Positions 28,778-38,694 of a stretch of DNA of 64,000 bases are shown piece by piece. The translations under genes were made by a program, and so were the position numbers. The DNA is from Hydrogenophaga crocea (lineage in GTDB: Bacteria; Pseudomonadota; Gammaproteobacteria; Burkholderiales; Burkholderiaceae_C): the NCBI RefSeq assembly GCF_011388215.1, contig NZ_CP049989.1, forward strand, positions 2,666,001 to 2,730,000, read 5' to 3'. The notes beneath the pieces were generated by a model, which worked only from the letters and a program-made list of their open reading frames with translations, had not been told where the DNA came from and did no database searches. The number at the start of each line of letters is the position of its first letter. Positions within the stretch are counted from its first letter, which is position 1.

Positions 28778-29698
28778 ATGGAAACACAACTGCCCGAATC
28801 ACAACTGTCTGCGTGCGACGTCAAGGGCCGATCGATTCACCATGCCCTGCCGTTTTCCGACGAATTCGGCGTGGAATTGCGTGGCATGGTCGTGCGGCAC
28901 AACATGTCGGCCGACGAAATCGGATTCATCCACCAGATGCTGCTGAAATACCGGGTGGTGTTCTTTCGCAACCAGCATCAGCTCAGCGACGAATCGCACC
29001 GCGATTTCGCGGCGCAATTCGGCGACATCGTGGGCCACCCGACGGTGGGCGACCCGGCCGACGGATCGATCCTCGAGCTGCATTCGCACCGCGGTGGCCG
29101 GGCCAACTCCTGGCACACCGACGTCACCTTCGAGCTGCGCCCGCCGAAGATCTCGATGTTGCGGGCGGTGACGCTGCCGCAGCGCGGCGGCGACACGGTG
29201 TGGGCCAACACCGCCGCGGCCTACGACCACCTGCCCGCGCCGATCCGGGCCATGGCCGACCGCCTGTGGGCGGTGCACGGCAACGACTTCGACTACGCGG
29301 CCAGCCGGGTCGAGTTGCTGCGCGACGAGGCCGCTCGCCAGTACCGCCGGCGGTACGCGTCACAGGTGATCAAGAGCGAACACCCCGTGGTGTGCGTGCA
29401 CCCCGAAACCGGCGAGCGCTGCCTGCTGCTGGGTCACTACGCCCAGCGCTTCGTGCACTGCGACACCCACGATTCGGACCGCATCTACGAAATCCTGCAG
29501 GCCCATGTGACGCGGCTTGAGAACACCATCCGCTGGCGCTGGGCCCCGGGCGACCTCGTCATGTGGGACAACCGCGCCACGCAGCACTACGCGATCAACG
29601 ACTATGGCGACCGCATGCGCATCATGCGGCGCGTGACGGTGGCCGGCGACCTGCCCATGGCCCTGGACGGCACCCGAAGCCGGGTGCACGCGGCCTGA
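28778..29698 (+). CDS. TauD/TfdA-family 2-oxoglutarate-dependent dioxygenase
   Basis: A 306-residue non-haem Fe(II) dioxygenase. The iron ligands are seen as WHTDVTF (His and Asp) and a distal His in ATQHYAIND, and the 2-oxoglutarate-binding Arg in the RMRIMRRV region follows at the expected distance. The family oxidises taurine, alkyl sulfates, 2,4-D and similar acids, typically releasing sulfite or sulfate or a phenol; the substrate here is unknown. Its control is probably through the divergent LysR protein. It converges with hslU. Confidence 0.9.
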   Translation: METQLPESQLSACDVKGRSIHHALPFSDEFGVELRGMVVRHNMSADEIGFIHQMLLKYRVVFFRNQHQLSDESHRDFAAQFGDIVGHPTVGDPADGSILELHSHRGGRANSWHTDVTFELRPPKISMLRAVTLPQRGGDTVWANTAAAYDHLPAPIRAMADRLWAVHGNDFDYAASRVELLRDEAARQYRRRYASQVIKSEHPVVCVHPETGERCLLLGHYAQRFVHCDTHDSDRIYEILQAHVTRLENTIRWRWAPGDLVMWDNRATQHYAINDYGDRMRIMRRVTVAGDLPMALDGTRSRVHAA

Positions 29699-29716
29699 GG
29701 CCCGCCGGCCGACGCC

Positions 29717-31051
<1,335 letters not shown>

Positions 31052-31059
31052 GGCGCTGG

Positions 31060-31608
31060 TCAGTCGAGTGTCTCGATCGTGTGGTTCATGTTGGTGTAGA
31101 TGCACAGCTCGCCCGCGATCGCGAGCGATTGACGCACCACCTGCTCGGCACTGAGCGCGGTGTGGTCGATCAGCGCCTTGGCCGCGGCCTGCGCATACGC
31201 ACCGCCCGAGCCGATGGCCACGATGCCGTGTTCGGGTTCAAGCACGTCGCCGTTGCCGGTAATGACCAGGGCCGCGGTCTTGTCGGCCACGGCCAGCATG
31301 GCTTCGAGCCGGCGCAGCACCCGGTCGGTGCGCCAGTCGCGCGTGAGTTCGATGGCCGCCCGGGCGAGGTGGCCCTGGTGCTTTTCGAGCTTGGCCTCGA
31401 AGCGCTCGAACAGCGTGAAGGCGTCGGCCGTGGCGCCCGCGAAGCCCGCGAGCACGCGGTCGTGGTGCAGCTTGCGCACCTTGCGCGCCGTGCCCTTGAT
31501 CACGATGTTGCCGAGCGTCACCTGCCCGTCGCCGCCGATGGCGACCTGCACGCCCGACGGCGTTTCGCGCCGGACACAAACGATGGTGGTGCCGTGAAAG
31601 GATTCCAT
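31060..31608 (-). CDS. hslV: HslV, peptidase subunit of the HslVU protease
   Basis: A 182-residue threonine protease related to the proteasome beta subunit. The catalytic Thr lies in [10 protein letters not shown], preceded by a short MESFHG presequence that should be removed to free the N-terminal Thr; an extension of this kind is usual in beta-proteobacteria. The GDGQVTLGN segment is conserved. Forms an operon with hslU. Confidence 0.97.
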   Translation of the reverse strand: MESFHGTTIVCVRRETPSGVQVAIGGDGQVTLGNIVIKGTARKVRKLHHDRVLAGFAGATADAFTLFERFEAKLEKHQGHLARAAIELTRDWRTDRVLRRLEAMLAVADKTAALVITGNGDVLEPEHGIVAIGSGGAYAQAAAKALIDHTALSAEQVVRQSLAIAGELCIYTNMNHTIETLD

Positions 31609-31650
31609 GGAAAACAAGATGGGGGTTCGAGGGAGCCGATCAAGAGACAC

Positions 31651-31718
31651 CGGGAACCGGCTTGGCCCGGCCATCGGTGCCGCCCCTTGCGGGGTAGCGC
31701 GCAGCGCGGCGGGGGTGC
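31651..31718 (-). repeat. Dispersed GC-rich 3'-end element, copy C
   Basis: Lies six bases beyond the stop of the STAS-domain gene (31725), in the same relative orientation as the other two copies. On the minus strand: C-run, CGCGCTGCGCGC block, CCCCGCAAGGGG core, then GGCCAAGCCGGTTCC. It fills most of the 116-bp gap to hslV. Confidence 0.65.
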
Positions 31719-31724
31719 CGCCGG

Positions 31725-33524
31725 TCAGTCGTTGCGCACCACCACCTTGGCGTATTCGGTGATGCCCACGACGTGGAAGAAGGCCGAGACCAGGCGGTGC
31801 ACGTCGACGAACTGCACCAGCCGGCCTTCGGCGTGGTGGCCCGTGACCCAGTTGAGCAGCGTACCCGCAGCCGAAAAGTCGACGCGGATCAGGTTGCGGC
31901 ACGAGAGGATCAGCACGTCGGCGCCGTTCAGGCGCAGCTCCAGCATGTCGATCGTGCCCTGCGCATCGCCGCGGATTTCGCCGAGCAGCTCGACCAGGCC
32001 CAGGTGGCTGTAGCCGCCCGTGGGCGAATCGATGATGGATTCGCCCGACACCGTGGTGGGCGCGGCCTCCAGCACCGACTCGCCGAGCACCGAGTGCAGG
32101 CTTTCGTCGCCGTTGTCGCCGCGCACCGACTGGTAGCGGCAGCGCGGCTTCTCCCAGCCCGGGGGCGAGAGCTCGTAGGTGACGCAGAAGTCGAGCGCGG
32201 TGAGCTCGAACTCGTCGACGCGGTTCATGAGCCGCAGCACGGCCATGCGCAGCTCCCACCAGAGCTGCTCCACGTCGCGGCGGCCCGAGGGCGTCATGCT
32301 CTTGAGCAGGTCGCGCAGGCGGCTGCCGCCGGCGAACTGCAGATCGACGTCCTGGTCCGTCCAGAGCGTGACCAGGCCCAGCAGCGCGCGCGCGGCCTTG
32401 GGGTCCATGGCGGTGAGCGGGGTCCAGTCGAGCACCCAGGGCTGGCGTGCGCGCGACAGCACGTTCTGCAGCGTGCCGATGGCATGGGCGTCAAGCTCGG
32501 CCTCGGCGACCCAGATGGCGCGGGTCTGGCCGGCGGCCCAGGGCGTCTCGGTGCGACCCACGGCGCGCGCCACCTCGGCGGGCATGTCGTACCACTGCGG
32601 GGCCGAGCGGTTGAAGCGCGTCGCGAAGTCGACGGCGCGGTTCTCGAACGGGGCGAGCTGGCCGGTGGCGCGGTAGAGGTCGAACAGCGCCAGCCAATCG
32701 GACTCCTGCGCGGGGCGCGGGCCGTCGGCGCCCAGCACCTCGAGCAGGCCCTGCTCGGCGCCCGCGTCGTCGCCGTTGGCGAACCGGATCGCGGCCTCCT
32801 CCACCTCAGGGTCCTGCACGATCTCCTGCACGTCGAGCGCGTAGAAGTGCGAGGCCGAGAAGGTGGAGCCGTGGCTGCTGTGCCCGCTGGCGCGCGGCGC
32901 CATCAGGCCGGTGCGCGCGGTGGACGATGGCTTGAGCGGCGCGGGCACCGTCTTGGCGGCCGCATCGGCCACGGGCGCCGGCGCGGGTGCGGCGCGTCCG
33001 TTGACCGGGTTGAGCAGCGGCGCGGGCTCGGTGACGTCGTACTGCGCCTTCAGGCGCGCGGGGTCGACCGCGGGCATGGGGCGCGGCTCGCTGGGCTTGT
33101 GAGCGCCCGAGATCGGGGCCTGCGAACTGTTGCCGCCCGAGCCGGTGCTGTTGATGGAGTCGGCGCCCTTGGTCTTCCACCACTGCATGGACATCTGGGC
33201 TTCGATCTCGTCGATCTTCTTGAGCGTCATGGCCCGGTCGTCGGGCTTGGACGGCATGCTGCTCTGGAAGAACGACGGCCGCATGCCCTGCGCTTCGGCG
33301 GGCGTGCCTTCGCGGCTGCGGATCTTGCGCAGCATGTCGAACTCGCGCTTGCGCACGAAGTCGTTGCGGCGCTTGCGCTCGATCATCTCCTTGAGCGCCG
33401 CCTTGCTGTATTCGCTCTCGCGGTCGGCCTGGCGGGTGTCGAGATCGGCCCAGCTGGTGGTGGGGTGGCGAACGAACTTCACCACCTTGGAGAGAAAGCC
33501 GCCGCTGGAATCGTCCTTGGCCAT
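31725..33524 (-). CDS. STAS-domain protein of unknown function
   Basis: A 599-residue soluble protein. Residues 1-110 are charged and rich in Lys/Arg/Glu, about 110-220 is Pro/Ala/Ser-rich and probably disordered, the middle is helical, and the last 75 residues resemble a STAS domain ([34 protein letters not shown] and following). STAS domains commonly bind nucleotides or act in partner switching; the usual phosphorylated Ser is plausible in VDFSAAG. The start at 33524 is chosen because the upstream frame overlaps dksA. It sits between dksA and hslVU; functional links are not known to me. Confidence 0.85.
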   Translation of the reverse strand: MAKDDSSGGFLSKVVKFVRHPTTSWADLDTRQADRESEYSKAALKEMIERKRRNDFVRKREFDMLRKIRSREGTPAEAQGMRPSFFQSSMPSKPDDRAMTLKKIDEIEAQMSMQWWKTKGADSINSTGSGGNSSQAPISGAHKPSEPRPMPAVDPARLKAQYDVTEPAPLLNPVNGRAAPAPAPVADAAAKTVPAPLKPSSTARTGLMAPRASGHSSHGSTFSASHFYALDVQEIVQDPEVEEAAIRFANGDDAGAEQGLLEVLGADGPRPAQESDWLALFDLYRATGQLAPFENRAVDFATRFNRSAPQWYDMPAEVARAVGRTETPWAAGQTRAIWVAEAELDAHAIGTLQNVLSRARQPWVLDWTPLTAMDPKAARALLGLVTLWTDQDVDLQFAGGSRLRDLLKSMTPSGRRDVEQLWWELRMAVLRLMNRVDEFELTALDFCVTYELSPPGWEKPRCRYQSVRGDNGDESLHSVLGESVLEAAPTTVSGESIIDSPTGGYSHLGLVELLGEIRGDAQGTIDMLELRLNGADVLILSCRNLIRVDFSAAGTLLNWVTGHHAEGRLVQFVDVHRLVSAFFHVVGITEYAKVVVRND

Positions 33525-33564
33525 GGAGAAGTCGTCGGGGAATCGGGAAAGGCGCCGAGAGAAC

Positions 33565-34635
33565 TCAGTCGCCGAACATCTTCTGCTTGAGCTCGCGGCG
33601 CTGCTGCGCTTCAAGCGACAGGCTGGCGGTGGGACGCGCCATGAGGCGGCCGACGCCGATGGGTTCGCCGGTTTCCTCGCAGTAGCCGTAGTCGCCCGAG
33701 TCGATGCGCGCGATGGCCTGCTCGATCTTCTTGAGCAGCTTGCGCTCGCGGTCGCGCGTGCGCAGCTCGAGGGCGTGTTCTTCCTCAATGGTGGCGCGGT
33801 CGGCCGGGTCGGGCACGACCACGGTGTCTTCGCGCAGGTGCTCGGTGGTCTCACCGGCGTTGGCCAGCATGTCCGCCTTCAGGCGCTGCAGCTTGAGGCG
33901 GAAGAAGGCGAGCTGCTGGTCGTTCATGTACTCGCCGTCGGGCATGGAGAGCACGTCCTGGTCGGTGAGTTGTTCGACCGGCAAGGTCTTCCAGTTGTTG
34001 GCCCGTTTGGGGTCTTTTTGAAGGGAAGCAGGGACTGGGGTCGTCATGGCGGTTCGCTCAATCGTGTGTGTAAAGGTCGCCTTGGCGGCGTCCGGGGCGT
34101 GGGTGGGCACCACCTCCGCCTGGGTCATCTGTTCGAGCATGGCCTTGCGCACTTCTCGCTTGCTCGCGGGCTTGGGCACGGCAACGGTCGTCAGGGGAGC
34201 GGGTGTTGCCGCCACCTTGTCGATCAGGGCCTGGGCCTCGGAGGCCGCACGGGCCACCGCAGCCTTGGCAACGGGTTTGGCCGCTGCGGGAGCGGCGGTC
34301 TTCGCCACCGGTTTCGCCGCCACTGGCACCGCCGTCTTCGGCGCGGGCTTCGCGGCGGTCTTGGCCACGGGCTTGACCGGTGCTTTCGCAGGCGCTTTTG
34401 CAGCCGCTTTCGCCGGCGCCTTGGCCACAGGCTTCGCAGCGGCCTTGGCCGGCGCCTTTGCAGGGGCCTTGGCCGGCGCCGCTTTCGCGGCCTTGGCCAC
34501 CGGCGCCTTCTTGGCCGCGGTCTTGGCCGGCGGAGCCTTCGTGACCGGCTTGCGCGCGCTCGCCACCGCTTTGGCCGTCTTGGCCGCAGCGGAAGACTTG
34601 CCTGCTTTCGCTGCCTTGGAAGCCGGGGCTTTCAC
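33565..34635 (-). CDS. dksA: RNA polymerase-binding factor DksA with H1-like N-terminal tail
   Basis: The C-terminal 160 residues are DksA: coiled-coil tip with the conserved DPADRAT acids, and LELRTRDRERKLLKKIE. It modulates transcription with ppGpp through the RNAP secondary channel. The zinc-finger positions are Cys319, Thr322, Ser340 and Ala343, so three of the four ligands are absent (CxxT...SxxA type). Residues 1-196 are a Lys/Ala/Pro repeat tail like histone H1. The GTG at 34635 has a strong CAGGAG site, so the tail should be translated; an internal ATG at 34047 (MTTPVPAS) could give a tail-less form. The CobW-type gene lies upstream on the same strand. Confidence 0.93.
   Translation of the reverse strand: MKAPASKAAKAGKSSAAAKTAKAVASARKPVTKAPPAKTAAKKAPVAKAAKAAPAKAPAKAPAKAAAKPVAKAPAKAAAKAPAKAPVKPVAKTAAKPAPKTAVPVAAKPVAKTAAPAAAKPVAKAAVARAASEAQALIDKVAATPAPLTTVAVPKPASKREVRKAMLEQMTQAEVVPTHAPDAAKATFTHTIERTAMTTPVPASLQKDPKRANNWKTLPVEQLTDQDVLSMPDGEYMNDQQLAFFRLKLQRLKADMLANAGETTEHLREDTVVVPDPADRATIEEEHALELRTRDRERKLLKKIEQAIARIDSGDYGYCEETGEPIGVGRLMARPTASLSLEAQQRRELKQKMFGD
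34060..34635 (-). repeat. Lys/Ala/Pro-coding tandem repeats in the 5' part of dksA
   Basis: Imperfect repeats of 9-18 bp encode units such as AKAPAK, AKPVAK and KTAAKP over much of this stretch, giving a highly basic, disordered tail of about 190 residues. Such tracts are prone to length change between strains. Confidence 0.75.
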
Positions 34636-34814
34636 AAAGGAACTCCTGTGGATGGCGGGCGTGGCACGGACAGGGCATCAAGCCCCGGCCCGTGGACCGG
34701 TGTCGACGATTCGGACCGGAGTCGCGTCGGCAAGGGCACTGTTATACCGCTTGCCAACCCAGGCCCAGGGCGTGAACACCCCGGACGGACCCCCCAGCCC
34801 TTTCGGCGCGCGCG

Positions 34815-34820
34815 ATTGTA
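34815..34820 (-). promoter_or_regulatory. TACAAT -10 box upstream of dksA
   Basis: A TACAAT hexamer on the minus strand, about 180 bases before the dksA GTG. It implies a leader of roughly 170 bases. No convincing -35. The rest of 34636-34908 shows no other gene or structure I can support. Confidence 0.45.
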
Positions 34821-34908
34821 GCGATGTGCCAAGGCCTTGATGGCGCAGGACGGTGCGGGTGTTGTGCCAAACCCCACGGCACGCCGCCCACCGGCGAGCC
34901 GGCGCGCT

Positions 34909-35988
34909 TCACAGCAAGGCCTGGTTGAGGCCTTGTTCGAGGATGTCGCGCGGCAGGTCGATGCCGATGAACACCATCTTGCTCTGGCGCTTCTCGTCCG
35001 GCCCCCACTCGGGCCCGAGGTCGCTGCCCATGAGCTGGTGCACGCCCTGGAAGATCACCTTGCGCTCGGTGCCGTCCATGTGCAGCACGCCCTTGTAGCG
35101 CAGCATGCGCGGACCGTAGACCTGCACGATGGCCCCCAGGAAGTCTTCGAGCTTCTCGGGGCTGAAGGGTCGGTCGGCGCGGAAGACGAAGCTCTTCACA
35201 TCGTCGTCATGGTGGTGGTGATGGCCGTGACCGTGCTGGTGCGAGGGGTGGTTGCAGTGCTCGCCGTGCGCGTGGTCATGGTCGTGGTGATCATGGCCGT
35301 GGTCGTGTCCATGGTCGTGATCGTGGTCGTCGGGCTTGAGGAAGTCCGGGTCGATCTCGAGCTTGGCATTGAGGTTGAAGCCGCGCAGGTCGAAGATCTC
35401 CTTGATCGCGACGTCGCCGAAGTGGGCGGTGCGCATGGGCGCGCGCGGGTTCATGTGTTTCAAGCGGTGGATCAGCGCGTCCACCTCCTCGGCGCCCACC
35501 AGGTCGGCCTTGCTGATGAAGATCTGGTCGGCGAAGCCCACCTGGCGGCGCGCTTCCTGGCGGTCGTTGAGCTGCTGGGCCGCGTGCTTGGCGTCCACCA
35601 GGGTCACGATCGCGTCGAGCAGGTACTGCTCGGCCACCTCGTCGTCCATGAAGAAGGTTTGCGCCACGGGGCCGGGGTCGGCCAGGCCGGTGGTCTCGAT
35701 CACCACCCGCTCGAAATCGAGCTCGCCCTTGCGTTTCTTCTGCGCCAGGTCGGCCAGCGTCGCACGCAGGTCGTCGCGGATGGTGCAGCAGATGCAGCCG
35801 TTGCTCATCTGGATGATGTTCTCGGTGGTGTCGGCCACCAGGATCTCGTTGTCGATGTTCTCTTCGCCGAACTCGTTTTCAACGACGGCGATCTTCTGGC
35901 CGTGGGCCTCGGTGAGCACGCGCTTGAGCAGCGTGGTTTTGCCCGAGCCGAGGAAGCCGGTGAGGATGGTCGCGGGGATGAGGGCCAT
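34909..35988 (-). CDS. CobW/COG0523 GTP-dependent metallochaperone
   Basis: A 359-residue G3E GTPase. Walker A GFLGSGKTT is at residues 11-19, the metal-binding GCICC at 64-68, and the ETTGLADP switch near 98-105. A long His/Asp-rich loop (about 222-260) should bind several metal ions. The C-terminal CobW domain follows. Members deliver zinc, cobalt or other metals; the His-rich loop and lack of cobalamin genes nearby favour zinc handling. It lies just upstream of the zinc-finger-poor dksA on the same strand, a pairing of interest because other bacteria place COG0523 and Cys-poor DksA genes in zinc-starvation regulons. I see no clear Zur box. Confidence 0.9.
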   Translation of the reverse strand: MALIPATILTGFLGSGKTTLLKRVLTEAHGQKIAVVENEFGEENIDNEILVADTTENIIQMSNGCICCTIRDDLRATLADLAQKKRKGELDFERVVIETTGLADPGPVAQTFFMDDEVAEQYLLDAIVTLVDAKHAAQQLNDRQEARRQVGFADQIFISKADLVGAEEVDALIHRLKHMNPRAPMRTAHFGDVAIKEIFDLRGFNLNAKLEIDPDFLKPDDHDHDHGHDHGHDHHDHDHAHGEHCNHPSHQHGHGHHHHHDDDVKSFVFRADRPFSPEKLEDFLGAIVQVYGPRMLRYKGVLHMDGTERKVIFQGVHQLMGSDLGPEWGPDEKRQSKMVFIGIDLPRDILEQGLNQALL

Positions 35989-36043
35989 GGGCGGTCAGGG
36001 GTGGGTGAACAGAAAACGCAACAGTGTATCGATAGCAAACCGC

Positions 36044-37234
36044 TCAGGCGGTGGGCCGGCGCATCACCACCAGGCCCTTGAGGTATTCGCCCTCGGGGAA
36101 CTGCACGGTCATGGGGTGGTCGGGCGCGCCGCCCATGCGCTGCAGGAACACGCCGTCCACGCCGGCGTCGATCCCGGCCGAGGCCACGATCTTGTGGAAC
36201 AACTCCACGCCCACGCCGCCCGAGCACGAAAACGTGAGCAGCAGGCCGCCGGGCTTGAGCAGCTTGAAGCCCAGGCGGTTGATGTCCTTGTAGGCGCGCG
36301 CGGCGCGTTCGGCATGCGCCGCGGTGGGCGCGAGCTTGGGCGGGTCGAGCACGATGGCGTCGAACTGGCGGCCTTGCTCGACGAAGCGGCGCAGCGTGGC
36401 GTTCACGTCGGCGTCGAGCCATTCGCAGCGCGCCGCGTCGAGGCCGTTGAGCGCCACGTTGGCCGCGGCCTGCTGCAGCGCCGGGCCCGAGGAATCGACC
36501 GACACCACGCGCTGCGCGCCGCCTGCGAGCGCGGCCACGGTGAAGCCGCCGGTGTAGCTGTAGCAGTTGAGCACCTCGGCCAGGCCGTAGCGCTGCACGA
36601 GCTCGCGGCACAGGCCGCGGTTGTCGCGCTGGTCGAGGTAGTAGCCGGTCTTGTGGCCCAGCGCCACGTCGAGGCCGAGCTTCCAGCCATGTTCCTGGAG
36701 CACCAGGGCGGTGTCGCCGCCGCCGCGCAGCCAGCCCGTGGCCTCGGGCAGGCCTTCGAGCTGGCGGCTGCTGGTGTCGCTGCGCTCGTACAGGCGCGAC
36801 AGCCCGGTGAGCTCGAGCAGCGCGTCGGCGATCACGCCCTTCCAGCGCTCCACGCCCGCGGCGCCGAACTGCGCGACCAGGGTGTCGCCGTAGCGGTCCA
36901 CCACCAGCCCGGGCAGGCCGTCGGCCTCGGCGTGCACCAGGCGCACGCCGTCGCTGGCCACGGCCAGGCGCTCGCGCAGCGCGATGGCCGCGCGCAGGCG
37001 CTCGCGGAAAAAGGCCGCGTCGATGCGCTGGGCCTGCTCGAAGCTCCAGGCGCGCACGCGGATCTTCGAGGCCGGCGAGCACGCGCCCCAGGCCAGGAAG
37101 CGGCCCTCGGCATCGTCCACACGCACGGTCTCGCCCGGGTCGGCGCTGCCCTTGGCCACCGCGCCATCGAACACCCAGGGATGGCGGCGCAGCAGCGAGC
37201 GCTCCTTGCCGGGCTTGAGGCGGATGGTCTTCAC
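36044..37234 (-). CDS. rlmI: RlmI-like class I rRNA cytosine methyltransferase
   Basis: A 396-residue protein with an N-terminal PUA domain (KTIRLKPGKERSLLRRHPWVFDGAV) and a Rossmann SAM-methyltransferase domain: NCYSYTGGFTVAA (SAM loop), VSVDSS, and the catalytic-region motif DPPKLAP. The architecture matches RlmI, which makes m5C1962 in 23S rRNA. The FSCSGGV segment carries the motif VI cysteine. Translation begins at a GTG (37234) that overlaps the stop of the DsrE-like gene (GTGA). Confidence 0.9.
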   Translation of the reverse strand: MKTIRLKPGKERSLLRRHPWVFDGAVAKGSADPGETVRVDDAEGRFLAWGACSPASKIRVRAWSFEQAQRIDAAFFRERLRAAIALRERLAVASDGVRLVHAEADGLPGLVVDRYGDTLVAQFGAAGVERWKGVIADALLELTGLSRLYERSDTSSRQLEGLPEATGWLRGGGDTALVLQEHGWKLGLDVALGHKTGYYLDQRDNRGLCRELVQRYGLAEVLNCYSYTGGFTVAALAGGAQRVVSVDSSGPALQQAAANVALNGLDAARCEWLDADVNATLRRFVEQGRQFDAIVLDPPKLAPTAAHAERAARAYKDINRLGFKLLKPGGLLLTFSCSGGVGVELFHKIVASAGIDAGVDGVFLQRMGGAPDHPMTVQFPEGEYLKGLVVMRRPTA

Positions 37235-37686
37235 GGACGCAGGTAGGTAAAGCCTTCGCGCGCCTGCAGGCGGGCCACCTCGGCCACGCCCGAGGGCACC
37301 ACCGAGGCCTCCATCACCACCTTGGACGGGTCGATGTTGCGCGACACCAGGGTGTTGTTGCACACGCGGAACTCCACGCCCTTGTTGGCGAGGTCGGCGA
37401 TGGCGCCCGCGAAGGGCTGGTTGTTCGCATTGACCGCGCCCTGCAGCAGGAAGTCGATGCCCGCGCCGTGCGTGACCACCACGATCTTGGCCTTCGGGTC
37501 GGCCGCCAGGTGGTTGCGGATGTTGCCCAGGCCGCGCGTGGCCTGGGCAATGCCTTCGCTCATGTGGTAGACGGTCTTGATGGCCGGCTCGGCCGCCGGC
37601 GCCGCGGACTGTGCCTGGGCCGGCGCGGCCAGCGCCACGGCGAGCGCGAACAGCGCGGACTTCAGGGTGAGCAACAGACGGGACAT
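37231..37686 (-). CDS. Secreted DsrE-like protein
   Basis: A 151-residue protein with a clear signal peptide (MSRLLLTLKSALFALAVALAAPAQA) and a DsrE/DsrF-like sulfur-relay fold recognisable from IVVVTHGAGIDFLLQGAV and the VEFRVCNNTL segment containing the single conserved cysteine. It should be periplasmic. Start at 37686 has a CCGGAG ribosome-binding site. Overlaps the RlmI-like gene; the function of periplasmic DsrE-like proteins is uncertain. Confidence 0.85.
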   Translation of the reverse strand: MSRLLLTLKSALFALAVALAAPAQAQSAAPAAEPAIKTVYHMSEGIAQATRGLGNIRNHLAADPKAKIVVVTHGAGIDFLLQGAVNANNQPFAGAIADLANKGVEFRVCNNTLVSRNIDPSKVVMEASVVPSGVAEVARLQAREGFTYLRP

Positions 37687-37737
37687 GGGATCTCCGGAAA
37701 AGGGTGACAAGGAAAAGCAAAAGCGGGCGCGTGCCGC

Positions 37738-38694
37738 TCAGGACTTGCCCGGGCCGCCGCGCGCGCGCGGGTGGGCCGCGTCGTACACCTGCGCGAGGTG
37801 CTGGAAGTCGAGCCGCGTGTAGACCTGGGTGGTGCCGATGTTGGCGTGGCCCAGCAACTCCTGCACCGCGCGCAGGTCGCCGCTGGACTGCAGCACGTGG
37901 CTGGCGAACGAGTGGCGCAGCATGTGCGGATGCACCGGGGTGGTCAGGCCGGCCTGCAGCGAGCGGCGCTTGAGGCGCACGCGGATGTGCTGCGGCGTCA
38001 GGCGCTGGCCGCGCTGACCAATGAACAGCGCCGCATCGCCGCCCGCCCAGGCGGTGCGGGCCTCGAGCCAGCGGCGCAGGGCCGCGAGCGCAGCGCGGCC
38101 CACGGGCACGCTGCGCCGCTTGCAGCCCTTGCCCAGCACATGGGCTTCGCCCGCGTCGAGGTCGATCCAGCCGCGCGCGCTGGCGCTGGCCGCCACGTCG
38201 AGACCCACGAGCTCGCCGATGCGCAGGCCGCAGCCGTAGAGCAGCTCGGTGATGCAGGCGTCGCGCGCTTCGAGGCCGGGATGGTCGTCGGCCTGCGTGT
38301 GTTCGGCCAGGCGCACCGCGTCGTCGACCGCGAGCGCCTTGGGCAGCGGCTTGCCGGCCTTGGGCGCGCGCACATCGCGCACCGGGTGGTGCTGCGTGAT
38401 GCCCTGGCGCGCGAGCCAGGTGTAGAAGCCGCGCCAGCCCGAGAGCACGAGCGCGATGCCGCGCGGGCTGCGGCCGCCACTGTGCATCTGCGCGATCCAG
38501 CGCCGCACGTGGTGCATCTGCACCTGCGGCAGCGCCACGCCGGCCTCGCGCGCGAAACCCGCGAGCTTGCGCAGGTCTTCGGTGTAGAGCGCCACGGTGC
38601 GCTCGGCCAGCCGTTTGCCCACGCGCACGTGTTCGAGGTAGGCCGCGACCAGGCCCGCGTCGTCGTCGGTGCGCAGCGGGCCGGCGGCGTTCAT
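37738..38694 (-). CDS. xerC: Tyrosine recombinase XerC
   Basis: A 318-residue site-specific recombinase that resolves chromosome dimers at dif with XerD. The N-terminal core-binding domain is followed by the catalytic domain with Arg in GCGLRIGE, Lys in GKGCKRR, the HxxR motif in HPHMLRHSFASH, a second His in GHANIGTT and the nucleophile Tyr in VYTRLDFQHL. It sits with dapF and a DUF484 gene, the classic dapF-yigA-xerC arrangement of proteobacteria. Overlaps the DUF484 gene by 4 bp. Confidence 0.96.
   Translation of the reverse strand: MNAAGPLRTDDDAGLVAAYLEHVRVGKRLAERTVALYTEDLRKLAGFAREAGVALPQVQMHHVRRWIAQMHSGGRSPRGIALVLSGWRGFYTWLARQGITQHHPVRDVRAPKAGKPLPKALAVDDAVRLAEHTQADDHPGLEARDACITELLYGCGLRIGELVGLDVAASASARGWIDLDAGEAHVLGKGCKRRSVPVGRAALAALRRWLEARTAWAGGDAALFIGQRGQRLTPQHIRVRLKRRSLQAGLTTPVHPHMLRHSFASHVLQSSGDLRAVQELLGHANIGTTQVYTRLDFQHLAQVYDAAHPRARGGPGKS

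Noticed and set aside
34060-34635. Repeats in the 5' part of dksA as a CRISPR or minisatellite array
   Set aside because: Units are short, imperfect and in coding phase (multiples of 3) with no spacers; they are explained by the Lys/Ala/Pro-coding tail.
35215-35335. CAT/GTG-rich repeat tract in the CobW-type gene as a regulatory repeat
   Set aside because: It encodes the His/Asp-rich metal-binding loop in frame, a known feature of the family.
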